Shown here piece by piece: positions 34,555-42,514 of a stretch of 64,000 nucleotides of DNA (the stretch's first letter is position 1; each line of letters opens with the position of its first letter). Source of the DNA: Paenibacillus ferrarius (lineage in GTDB: Bacteria > Bacillota > Bacilli > Paenibacillales > NBRC-103111); NCBI RefSeq assembly GCF_002027705.1, contig NZ_MBTG01000017.1, positions 62,001 through 126,000 on the forward strand. The letters run 5' to 3'. The notes beneath the pieces were generated by a model that worked only from the letters and a program-made list of their open reading frames with translations, was not told where the DNA came from and searched no databases. A program made the translations under genes and the position numbers.

Positions 34555-35556
34555 GTGAAAAAAAAAATCTTACCAATGAAATACCCTAGTCCTGTAAGTT
34601 TTCCTTATGAAGCAAATATCCTCTCAATATTAAATTTTTATGACGAGCATTCTGCATGGTTGCACTCAAATTTTATACAACTAATCAATACCAAAGATAC
34701 TACTAAGTATGATGTACGAGTAGGAATGAATGAGTTATTTAATTCTCCGTTTTTGACAATAAAAAGGCTTCATGCTAAAGATTTTTCAGAAAATATTGTC
34801 CAAAAAATTATAGAAATCCTCGATAATGATATTTATTTTTACTTTTTAACGGTAGATCAATCTTATATTCAAGCTTGTAATAATCAGAATACACATGAAT
34901 TGTTCGTTTTTGGCTATGATGATAATGAAAAATGCTTTCACCTTGCAGACTTCATTAGTGGTCAATATAAATTTTTTACTGGAGGGTATGATGAGATAGT
35001 TAATGCCACAAAAAACCTCGAACAATATGAAAAGGATATTATTTTGATAAAGTATAACAAAGGTGTTCAATTTAATTTTACTATGAGCAAAGTCTCCTCA
35101 CTTATTCAGATTTTCTTGCAACCGGAAATCAATTTACAAAAAAACTTAAACCAGATTGAAAACTATTTAAATCCAGAAATGACTCAAACAATTAATGGTA
35201 ATTTTGGTATTAAGAGTTTTGGTGTAAATGTTTATAAAGATCTACACAATTATATAGAATGTTTATATGAGAGTACCTCAATATGGGTAGACATGAGGCC
35301 CTTCCAGTCCCTTTATTTTCATAAATATCTTATGTTAAACCGAGTTGTTTATATGAACGAACATAATTATTTAAAAGAAGATATTTCAAAAAATATTAAT
35401 TACTTGGTTAACCATTCATTAATAATAAGAAATTTGTTAATTAAATATACATTTTCAACCAATAAACGGCTGTTGTTACAAGCATTACAGTTTTTAACCG
35501 CTTTGGAGAATAGCGAAAAAGAGACACTTAATGAATTGTTGGTATTGTTAAGATGA
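34555..35556 (+). CDS. Hypothetical protein, possibly BtrH-N/C39-peptidase-like
   Basis: A 333-residue, very A/T-rich gene preceded by TAGGAGGT at 34541-34548; it probably starts with GTG at 34555. The middle part (YFLTVDQSYIQACNNQNTHELFVFGYDDNEKCFHLADF) has the His...Asp layout of BtrH N-terminal/C39-like papain-fold proteins that are common beside NRPS and peptide clusters. The match is by eye and weak. No signal peptide or membrane segment is obvious. Base composition differs sharply from the upstream cluster, suggesting separate acquisition. It lies between two dead insertion sequences. Function unknown. Confidence 0.6.
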   Translation: MKKKILPMKYPSPVSFPYEANILSILNFYDEHSAWLHSNFIQLINTKDTTKYDVRVGMNELFNSPFLTIKRLHAKDFSENIVQKIIEILDNDIYFYFLTVDQSYIQACNNQNTHELFVFGYDDNEKCFHLADFISGQYKFFTGGYDEIVNATKNLEQYEKDIILIKYNKGVQFNFTMSKVSSLIQIFLQPEINLQKNLNQIENYLNPEMTQTINGNFGIKSFGVNVYKDLHNYIECLYESTSIWVDMRPFQSLYFHKYLMLNRVVYMNEHNYLKEDISKNINYLVNHSLIIRNLLIKYTFSTNKRLLLQALQFLTALENSEKETLNELLVLLR

Positions 35557-35633
35557 ATGTTGATTTTAAAAAACTTATAAGTTCAAGTAGCAGGCGAGGG
35601 AAATGATCTATTTAGTTGTACCTGAAAAAGTCG

Positions 35634-35945
35634 AGAGACTGTCAATGAAAAAGTGTAACCTTTGAAAGAACAATGGAGGTTCTAACGGGTTCGGTGCTCC
35701 CGCGGTGGCCGAAGTGGCTCTAAGGAGCCTGACTCGCTCCGGCGACCAGCCTCCACCTCAAACCGCTTAACGCACCTGGACGCGCTCAGGATAACAAATG
35801 GTAAGCTGCAGTAAAATTTGTTCCCCGTTCTGCACTCGGCCTGTCCATTTGCGCAGCTGCCGGGGATATCCCTCGATCATGTTCGTGTGTAGATCAACTT
35901 ACGCAGATCGGGCGGATAAGCAAATAACGTCGAATGGATCTCTGT
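35634..35945 (-). mobile_element. IS256-type insertion sequence remnant
   Basis: Read on the minus strand, the stretch encodes LRKLIYT and, after a frameshift, NMIEGYPRQLRKWTGR, which resembles the C-terminal 'LIYTTNaIEgxnRQLRK' block of IS256-family transposases. A GAGACTGTCAATG end-like sequence begins at 35634. The remainder of the element is missing. The rest of the 35557-36160 gap shows only a TCAAGATAGTAGACAC piece near 35946 that may be another IS end; I see no gene there. Confidence 0.6.
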
Positions 35946-36159
35946 CAAGATAGTAGACACAAATTTTATTGCTTCACAGTGTTATAGTAATAGGCGTGCT
36001 CGAATTCATTTGGTGTGGCATAGTCTAATAATGTTATGAAACGAGCTAGGATACTTTGCGACTCTTAGGCTGAACCGAATCAATGCTCCTTGCCGGAGCA
36101 TCTGGGTCAATATTAACACTTATTCCGAGCCGGAAAATGTACATCATGGGCGACAGTTC

Positions 36160-37450
36160 ATGCATGGGGGGCATCCTGCTGTAACAGGGATAACATACCA
36201 TTTTCGGGAACGGCTCGGCTTGGAAATCTTGGCTGAAGTGAACGACTGGATCGCCCAAGCCGTACAGCAAGCAGAGCGAGAGGCCGAGGCGAAATTGAAA
36301 TCGTCCAAGCGAGATCGCGAAGACGATGACAACGACGCGGGCGGCTCGCAGCTCACTATGGAGGTAGGGGACGCTTTCTCCGTTCCCGAGGAGCCCCCTG
36401 CTGTGGCGAAGAAACCCCGCAACATGGCGAAAAAGCTACACGTCCTGCCACCTACAGCCGCCAAGGTAGAGGAAGTCACGAACAAGGGCACCCTCATGCT
36501 GGATGCGACATGCGCGCCTGCGGACATCAAGTATCCGACTGACTTGGGGCTGCTGAATCACGCCCGTGAAATCCTGGAAGACATCATTGGCGTGCTACAC
36601 CGTCCCCATGTCGGAGCGATGGAGAAGCCGCGCACGTACCGTGAGAAAGCTAGAAAATCGTAGCTGAGTGTTTCCAAGCAACGTAAGGCATCGAGCAAGG
36701 TGATCCGCAAAGTAATCAAAAAGCAACTTGGCTACGTGGGCGGGATCTGCGGATTATTGAAGCCCTCGTGAAGCAAACGCCTCTCGCGGAATTGAGCAAA
36801 AGACACTATCGCCAGCTTCTGATCATCTCGGAGCTCTACCGTCAGCAGCGCGAAATGATGGAGAAGAAAACACATATCGTCGCCGATCGCATCGTCAGTA
36901 TCGAACAGCCGCATGTACGTCCTATGGTTCGAGGCAAAGCTGGAGCGAACGTGGTGTTCGGCGCCAAAATCGCCGTCAGTTTGGTGAACGGTTACGCTTG
37001 GATCGAAACGGCACAATGGGACAGCTTCAACGAGGCAACCACGCTGCAGGCATCGGTGGAAGCGTACAGACAGCGATTCGGGTATTATCCTGTTGTCATT
37101 CTAGCCGATAAAATCTACCGCAGTCGAGACAACTTGAACTATTGCAGTGGCCCGAAGTTCGGCAGACCCTCGAAAGAGCAAAGTGAAGTCGCCGAACGTC
37201 GGCAAGAGCGCCAGGACGCTGTGCTGAGTAATGCGATCGAAGGAAAATTTAGAGAAGGCAAGTGCAAATTAGGTCTGGGTCGCATTAGTGCGCGTGGCGC
37301 TGAAACCAGTTTGACCGTCATTGTCCTTCAGTTTCTGGTCATGAATCTGGAGAGGCGACTGCGGTTCTCTTTTTGCTTTTCATCAGACTGTTCTGTTTCA
37401 GAGACTTACGTTGGGCGTAGAATGGAATGAATCTTGTTCAGCAAGCCCTA
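36160..37450 (+). mobile_element. IS1182/IS5-type element, 3' part, with broken transposase and right inverted repeat
   Basis: The transposase is read in two pieces. 36160-36663 holds YHFRERLGLEILAEVNDWI and LMLDATCAPADIKYPTDLGLLNHARE, the first catalytic Asp block. After an in-frame TAG at 36661 and a frameshift near 36750, 36768-37430 continues with ELSKRHYRQLL, HVRPMVRGKAGANVVFGAK and the C-terminal domain. The N-terminal ~150 residues are missing. GTTCAGCAAGCCCTA (37436-37450) is the right terminal repeat, since its exact inverse occurs at 38799-38813 ahead of a second copy of the same transposase family. Inactive. Confidence 0.8.
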
Positions 37451-37684
37451 CATAAAGTGTTTGGTTGAAGGAACTCAAATTTCATTTGGTAACGAAGCAA
37501 TTTCAAGTGGCTGTAGAAAACATATCTAAACAATTTATTGATGATGCATTTAACAAATATATCGATGTTGTAAACTAGGAATTGATGACGACGTCAAATA
37601 GAATCAATTTACACAGGTAATTTGAGAAGTTAATTGGCCGCATGATCGGCTGCCGATAGTTTAGGAAGGGATGGAGTTTCAAAT
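37451..37684. other. Gap with the tail of a lost gene
   Basis: An open stretch ending at TAG 37576-37578 reads KELKFHLVTKQFQVAVENISKQ and onward, the look of a truncated gene end, but I do not recognise it. The rest shows no feature. Confidence 0.3.
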
Positions 37685-37975
37685 TTGAAAGGCAACAGAT
37701 CTCATAGCCAAAGAGAACAAGGGATGATTAATCGATGGAAACAATATTATCATAGCTTGATGGCATCATATCATTACATCATGCAGGAATCATTGCTTTC
37801 TGAAGCAGAGGAGCTCCGTCAATTACCAAACTGCCCTACAGCAACTCATGATATTGTTCTTGGACATGGCTGCAGCAAAGAACAAACGCAACAAACGATC
37901 ATCTCCAAAAATGGGATAGCTGATTTACCCATGTACATCAAGGGTTTACTCGGTAATTTGAGCTGCGAAAGTTGA
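37685..37975 (+). CDS. Small hypothetical protein (doubtful)
   Basis: A 96-residue frame with a TTG start; AGGAAGGGATGGAG lies just upstream, though the spacing is loose. It has no recognised domain, no signal peptide and no membrane helix. It reads towards the thioesterase gene. It could be a decayed gene fragment caught between the two insertion-sequence remnants. Confidence 0.35.
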   Translation: MKGNRSHSQREQGMINRWKQYYHSLMASYHYIMQESLLSEAEELRQLPNCPTATHDIVLGHGCSKEQTQQTIISKNGIADLPMYIKGLLGNLSCES

Positions 37976-38021
37976 GCAAGTATATTAGATTTAATCTTAA
38001 ATAAGTAGAGGGGGATATTAA

Positions 38022-38723
38022 ATGATATTATTTTGTTTACCATATGCAGGCGGATCGGAAGTAATATACTATAAATGGAAAAGCTATTTATATTCTTCAG
38101 TGCATCTAAAACCGATTCAACTTAGAGGAAGAGGAAAGAGGATCAATGAAGATTTTTATGAAAACTTAGAGGAAGCTGTTGAGGACATATTTAAAAATAT
38201 AAAAGATAAGATATTACATTATGAGTATGCTATTTATGGACATAGTATGGGAAGTCTTTTAGCCTATGAGTTATACTATAGGATAAATAAAGAAAATCTT
38301 AGATTACCAAAACATATATTTTTTTCAGGATATAAGCCACCGAATGTACCAAGGAGAGAAAAGCAGATATATTTATTACCAGATGACGAGTTTATAAAAG
38401 AGGTAATTGCGTTAGGCGGAACATCACAAGATGTAGTAGAAAATGAAGAATTGCTTCAAATGTTTACTCCAATTCTTAGAAATGATTTTAAAATGTTAGA
38501 AAAGTATCTTTACAAAGAAAAGAAAGATAAAATTCAATGTGATATTTCAATTTTAAATGGAAAAGAAGATGATATAACTTTAGAAGAAATATTAGCTTGG
38601 AAATATCATACGGATAAAGGATTTAAAGTTTATAATCTTGAAGGAAGTCATTTTTTTATAAATAATAATATTGGAAATATAACTAAGATTATTAACCAAA
38701 CGCTTAAGTGCAATAACACTTAA
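38022..38723 (+). CDS. Type II thioesterase
   Basis: An alpha/beta-hydrolase of 233 residues that removes wrong or stalled acyl groups from PKS/NRPS carrier domains. It has the N-terminal FCLPYAGGSE, the nucleophile elbow GHSMG, an Asp near NGKEDD and the catalytic His in GSHFF, all in family order and at normal length. AGAGGGGG lies 8 nt before the ATG. Its base composition is extremely A/T-rich (about 70%), unlike the biosynthetic cluster 4 kb upstream, so it was probably acquired separately, perhaps from a clostridial-type source. It lies between two direct remnants of the same IS type. It may serve the cluster in trans. Confidence 0.9.
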   Translation: MILFCLPYAGGSEVIYYKWKSYLYSSVHLKPIQLRGRGKRINEDFYENLEEAVEDIFKNIKDKILHYEYAIYGHSMGSLLAYELYYRINKENLRLPKHIFFSGYKPPNVPRREKQIYLLPDDEFIKEVIALGGTSQDVVENEELLQMFTPILRNDFKMLEKYLYKEKKDKIQCDISILNGKEDDITLEEILAWKYHTDKGFKVYNLEGSHFFINNNIGNITKIINQTLKCNNT

Positions 38724-38798
38724 GTGATTACTAGAATGTAAGTTTGGGCTTTTGGCAGTCTTGAAAATGCGATCTATTTGATCTATTTGCTCATTAAA

Positions 38799-39033
38799 TA
38801 GGGCTTGCTGAACGAACCGAAAACCCAGTAATAACATAGTAATAAAAAGGGTTTAAGGCACTTCATGTTGAATATATATGCATGGAATCACGTGAAAGTG
38901 GTTGAAAATCCGTGCACATGGAGTGATTAAAATGAAGTATCAATATATAGACGAAACAGGTAATCAACTCTTGCGGCCAGGCGATTTTTATCTGCCATTT
39001 GGTGGTAAATTAAACGCTGAAATCGCTGGGTAG
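38799..39033 (+). mobile_element. 5' fragment of a second IS1182/IS5-type element
   Basis: TAGGGCTTGCTGAAC (38799-38813) is the exact inverse of the repeat at 37436-37450 and should be a left end. From 38932 an ATG frame reads MKYQYIDETGNQLLRPGDF and YLPFGGKLN, the start of this transposase family, before a TAG at 39031-39033. The element is cut off there and joined to a histidine-phosphatase fragment. Confidence 0.72.
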
Positions 39034-39034
39034 T

Positions 39035-39274
39035 ATGGAAGATTTCCAAATGGTCGCCAAGCTTGGACTAAGTTTTCTTGAAGAACAGATTGTAGAACAT
39101 GCCGATAAGAGGATTTTAATTGTAAGTCATGGGGCATTGATTGGATTGTCATTGCAACATCTTTTACCGCAACAGTGCAAAAAAACGTATATAGATAATA
39201 CCTCTTTAACAATTCTTACGTATACTAACAACGATTGGGCATGTCAATTATACAACTGTACCAAGCATCTTTAG
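39035..39274 (+). pseudogene. Histidine phosphatase (phosphoglycerate-mutase-like), C-terminal fragment
   Basis: The 79-residue frame holds ILIVSHGALIGLSLQHLLP, the second catalytic His block of the histidine phosphatase superfamily, and the usual C-terminal strand (TSLTILTYTNNDWACQLYN). The N-terminal RHG motif and the first ~100 residues are missing. It is fused to the broken IS end immediately upstream, so insertion or deletion removed the front of the gene. Confidence 0.7.
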
Positions 39275-39577
39275 CACATGTGAATTAAGCTAACACAGAA
39301 GATAGTACAACAAATAACAGACTACCGGCAGCAACTAATGAGCAGGCTGCTGGGTGTAGACAAATCGGAAACGGGAGCTTTTGGATTTTGCGATACTTTA
39401 AATACTAGAGATGGTACAGTTTATATATTTAAAAAAGATGTTGAGATAGAGATATCGAAACCCAATAAAGTGAAAACCTTTTGGTTCTAGACATGGCTAA
39501 AGTTAAAAGATTTCTATGGAGTCAAACACGATTCAACGGATACGATAGCAAAAAAATGTGATTTCAGGGGTGAGTAC
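39275..39577. other. Stretch without a recognised gene
   Basis: A/T-rich sequence with short open pieces (for example ETGAFGFCDTLNTRDG near 39380) that look like decayed coding DNA. No repeat or RNA feature was seen. Confidence 0.3.
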
Positions 39578-39892
39578 TTGAGTGATCAATTGGAGCTGTT
39601 GGAGGATTTAATAGGAAAAACAATAATTAAGATTCTTCCTCCGCTAAGAGCGAAAAAAGAAATTTTATTTGATGAATTTATGGAAATGTTTGTATATTTA
39701 GAGAATGTAAAAGAGTTATTGAATGGTCAGAATATAATTTCTCGTAGCCTCTCGTATAAACTCTTTTTATTTTACTTCGAGGTAAATAAACAGTTTAGTT
39801 ACATACAGGATTCAAATCAAATTAAAGAACTGCAACAAAGATTATTTATAGCAATAGTCTCAACTTTGAATGATAATTATTTAACTAACTGA
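39578..39892 (+). CDS. Small hypothetical protein
   Basis: A 104-residue, probably all-helical protein with a TTG start 6 nt after CAGGGGTGAG. It is acidic and lysine-rich, with no membrane segment and no recognised domain. A/T-rich like its surroundings. The neighbours are gene fragments, so it could be a remnant of something longer, but the frame is intact. Confidence 0.4.
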   Translation: MSDQLELLEDLIGKTIIKILPPLRAKKEILFDEFMEMFVYLENVKELLNGQNIISRSLSYKLFLFYFEVNKQFSYIQDSNQIKELQQRLFIAIVSTLNDNYLTN

Positions 39893-40018
39893 CTATCTAC
39901 CAAAACGAAGTGGGATTTCACTAACGGTGAACGTTTGTTCAATAACACCAATGGTAGGCAGCCAGTTTAGGGGCCAGTTATTAGCAAAACTCTCAATGTA
40001 TCAAAATACCGCTTCAAC

Positions 40019-40495
40019 ATGATCGCGCGGTGGTGGGGAGCATTGTGGGTGGATGGAGTCATTATATAGCTCATCCCCGCACCCCCAGTCGTTACTTTAG
40101 GAGAAGCAATCTATCAAAAGACAATATGGCTATGGATTGCCTTATCTTTCTCGTATATCTTCATCATGGAAGGTTTACTAGGCATGAAAATAGGTAAGTG
40201 GTTATTTCGTATTCGAGTGGTGAATGCGGAAGGCAAAGTACGAGGATTGCTAAAGTTTTTCATTCGTACATTACTAAACGTCATTGAAGCGAATCCATTG
40301 ATGTTCGGTGGTGGGTTAGCTGGCATCGTCGAACTAATATCTAAGAAGCGTCAACGTATCTGCGATATGCTGGCAAAGACATACGTGGTAAAACGTGAGG
40401 ATGTTGATAAGATTACGCCACCTGAAAAATCAGCAAATGCAGAGCCGAGCTTTGTTGACGTGGTACGTAGTATTAAAGAACCTGAATTAACTTGA
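40019..40495 (+). pseudogene. RDD-family membrane protein with in-frame stop
   Basis: The frame from ATG 40019 reads MIARWWGALWVDGVII, then an amber TAG (40067-40069), and continues without further stops as IPAPPVVTLGEAIYQ, a membrane segment, GLLGMKIGKWLFRIRVVNAEGK and a second hydrophobic segment. The Arg-Asp-type start and GKxxFRIRVV block are typical of RDD proteins. A translation restart at ATG 40166 would leave only the C-terminal part. Probably inactive unless the stop is read through. Confidence 0.65.
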
Positions 40496-40540
40496 TTGCA
40501 TTTGAACATGGAATTATCTTAAAGATAATCTAACAACACA

Positions 40541-40587
40541 GAAAGCTGCTTGATTTGCTGACGCAAACAGGTGGCTTTCATTTCGTT
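40541..40587 (+). terminator. Terminator-like hairpin after the RDD pseudogene
   Basis: GAAAGCTGCTTG (40541-40552) pairs with CAGGTGGCTTTC (40568-40579) using three G-U pairs, followed by ATTTCGTTT. A second short palindrome ATTATCTT-A-AAGATAAT lies at about 40513-40529. Confidence 0.6.
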
Positions 40588-40690
40588 TATGAATGGTTGA
40601 AGGGAACTAAGAAAAAATATCCGAATAGTTATAAAATATAGATATACGGATATAATAGGGAATATAAATCTATGAAAGAGGTGCAATATT

Positions 40691-41002
40691 ATGAAATACA
40701 TAGAGTTAGCAAAAGTAACAGAGAAGGGCATTTTATTAAAATCAAATTACTATTCATGTCCAGAAGCGATCTCACGTAAATGGTTTGAAATAGCTAGGAA
40801 GAGAGGAGAATGGAAGATTGTTACAGTATATGATCCGAACGATCTAACATGCATTCATATTTACGATGACCAAGATTGGTTAATCTGCAATATGATATAT
40901 TTCAATGAAATCTCAAGTGTTAAATTGAGAAGATACTTTAATAGTATTCAAAAGCTTAAAGAGCAAAGGAATGTAGTTAGAAAATTAAATGAGCATGCTT
41001 AA
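40691..41002 (+). CDS. Small hypothetical protein next to the transposon regulator
   Basis: A 103-residue protein with GAAAGAGGTG ahead of the ATG and a good TATAAT at about 40650-40655. It is soluble and mixed alpha/beta (KIVTVYDPNDLTCIHIYDDQDWLICNM), and I do not recognise the family. It converges with the Xre gene, the stops being 6 bp apart. It may be carried by the Tn7-like element or be the last chromosomal gene before it. Confidence 0.5.
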   Translation: MKYIELAKVTEKGILLKSNYYSCPEAISRKWFEIARKRGEWKIVTVYDPNDLTCIHIYDDQDWLICNMIYFNEISSVKLRRYFNSIQKLKEQRNVVRKLNEHA

Positions 41003-41008
41003 TTATAG

Positions 41009-41422
41009 TTAAAGGTTTTTATACTTGAGAAATAAGGTTTCCATGATTTCCATTAACTTTATTTTATCAGTTGGTGAAAGAAAGTACGTGCCAACTGAGA
41101 CTTTAGGTTCCATTTTTAGAATTTTGATCAAATCGGGATTTTCATCATTATCTACTGATTTTGTGCTCGTATTTAATTGTGGATCTTCATTAGATATTGT
41201 TAAACCAGCTTGATTCATTATGTCATCGAATGAACATTCGTAAGCTTCTGAAAGCTTTTTTAAAGTCTCAGGCGATGGATGAAGAGGAGAGTTATTTGAA
41301 CGATTTATACCTAATTCTAAATCACGTATATAAGTAAAGCTTAGGTTGCTTCTTTTGCCTGCTTCGCGTAATGACATTTTACCGCGCAGCGATCTTAAGT
41401 ATTGACCTAAAGAATAATTCAA
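41009..41422 (-). CDS. Xre-family transcriptional regulator
   Basis: A 137-residue protein with an N-terminal helix-turn-helix of the HTH_3 type (LGQYLRSLRGKMSLREAGKRSNLSFTYIRDLELG) followed by a flexible acidic tail with no known domain. It is divergent from tnsA across a 324-bp gap that contains two palindromes, so it probably represses its own gene and the tns operon. The ATG is preceded by GGGGGATC on the minus strand. Xre-type regulators are known beside several Tn7-like families. Role is inferred from position. Confidence 0.85.
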   Translation of the reverse strand: MNYSLGQYLRSLRGKMSLREAGKRSNLSFTYIRDLELGINRSNNSPLHPSPETLKKLSEAYECSFDDIMNQAGLTISNEDPQLNTSTKSVDNDENPDLIKILKMEPKVSVGTYFLSPTDKIKLMEIMETLFLKYKNL

Positions 41423-41746
41423 GTTGATCCCCCTTTTGCATACTTGAGATTAAATAATTTTAACAATATATATATATTAATTAATATATTACTATTTTAC
41501 CATGAAAAAATCCTCTGCAATGTATGTAAAATTCATACATACACATAAAAAATATATTTACTTAGTTATTCAATGAATGTAGTATGTACTACAAAGTAGT
41601 ATAAAAGAATTGAATTTATTAGCTGGATTGGAATAAGAAATAGACTTTGAGGGATTGAGGAATAAAATATTAAATGTTTATTAAGTAATTCAAAGAAATT
41701 GCTAGAACTTATTTCTATCTAATATTAAAAGTGGGGGGTAACTAAA
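41423..41746. promoter_or_regulatory. Divergent xre/tnsA control region with two palindromes
   Basis: ATGTATG-TAAAATT-CATACAT (41520-41540) and TACTAC-AAA-GTAGTA (41587-41601) are perfect inverted repeats, the expected shape of Xre operators. The region is over 75% A/T and has several TATAAT-like boxes. I found no tandem TnsB-type repeats here. Confidence 0.55.
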
Positions 41747-42514
41747 ATGTGTCAACATCAATATTTAAATAAGAATTGGATTGAAGAAGATAAGCAATTT
41801 TATCCAAAACGCAGAGTGGATAATAAGATTAGCTGGCAAAAACCACATATTATTGGCAGTTTCTATAGTCACAAAATGAAGCGTACCGTACAATATCATT
41901 CCTTAAATGAATGTTATTTTTATTACTATCTGGAGCTGGATCACGAGACGATCAGATATTATGTTCAGCCTGTTGAAGTACCAATACCAATTTTATCGAA
42001 GATTGGGGATAAAAAATTTTGGCAGCATGTGCCTGATGTACTAGTGTTTCGAAATGGTAGCAAGCCATTGCTTTATCAAATCAAAGAGGCTCCAGGGGAT
42101 CTTGGAGAGAAATTTCTTCGTTGTAACCAACGTTGTGAACTAATGGCGAAGGAACAAAACTGGCAGTATGATGTGATTTATCCGAAGAGGATTCCTGAAG
42201 TAGTTTTGGAAAATATCACTTATCTGCACGGTTATTTGCGACATCGTAAGTATTATGAATATCTTATAGATGACGCTATTTTCAAAGTGAAACTAGGTCA
42301 ACCTATGTTAGTTAACGAATTAGCGCAAAGTTTTTATCCTGCATTTAATCAAAGCGAGGCTAGGCCTTTGACTTTTCATCTATTAGCAAAAGGACTAATA
42401 CATACAAATATTCTAGAAAAAATTACTGGTGACAGTGTTATACATATCCCCGCAAATTCCAATGCCAATCTTTTAGACAAGCGCTTTTTTGGCAAGGAAG
42501 AAGGTACGGAATGA
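41747..42514 (+). CDS. tnsA: TnsA endonuclease
   Basis: Cuts the 5' ends of the transposon, allowing cut-and-paste rather than copy-in transposition. The N-terminal restriction-endonuclease fold shows the catalytic set E (SLNECYF), D (VPDVLVF) and QxK (YQIKEA). A C-terminal winged-helix region follows (ELAQSFYP to LTFHLLAKGLIHTN), as in Tn7 TnsA; 255 residues is a normal size. It works as a complex with TnsB, whose gene overlaps its stop by 4 nt. GTGGGGGG lies ahead of the ATG. All catalytic residues are present. Confidence 0.93.
   Translation: MCQHQYLNKNWIEEDKQFYPKRRVDNKISWQKPHIIGSFYSHKMKRTVQYHSLNECYFYYYLELDHETIRYYVQPVEVPIPILSKIGDKKFWQHVPDVLVFRNGSKPLLYQIKEAPGDLGEKFLRCNQRCELMAKEQNWQYDVIYPKRIPEVVLENITYLHGYLRHRKYYEYLIDDAIFKVKLGQPMLVNELAQSFYPAFNQSEARPLTFHLLAKGLIHTNILEKITGDSVIHIPANSNANLLDKRFFGKEEGTE

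Noticed and set aside
40045..40053. TGTGGGTGG as a transposon tip
   Set aside because: It lies inside the RDD pseudogene coding sequence and no TnsB-type repeats follow it.
40605..40665. Possible left tip of the Tn7-like element (TATCCGAATAGTTATAA and TTATAAAATATAGAT)
   Set aside because: Some similarity to the right-end repeats, but spacing differs, no TGT tip or TGTGA duplication is present, and the area is A/T-rich with a simple promoter-like TATAAT.
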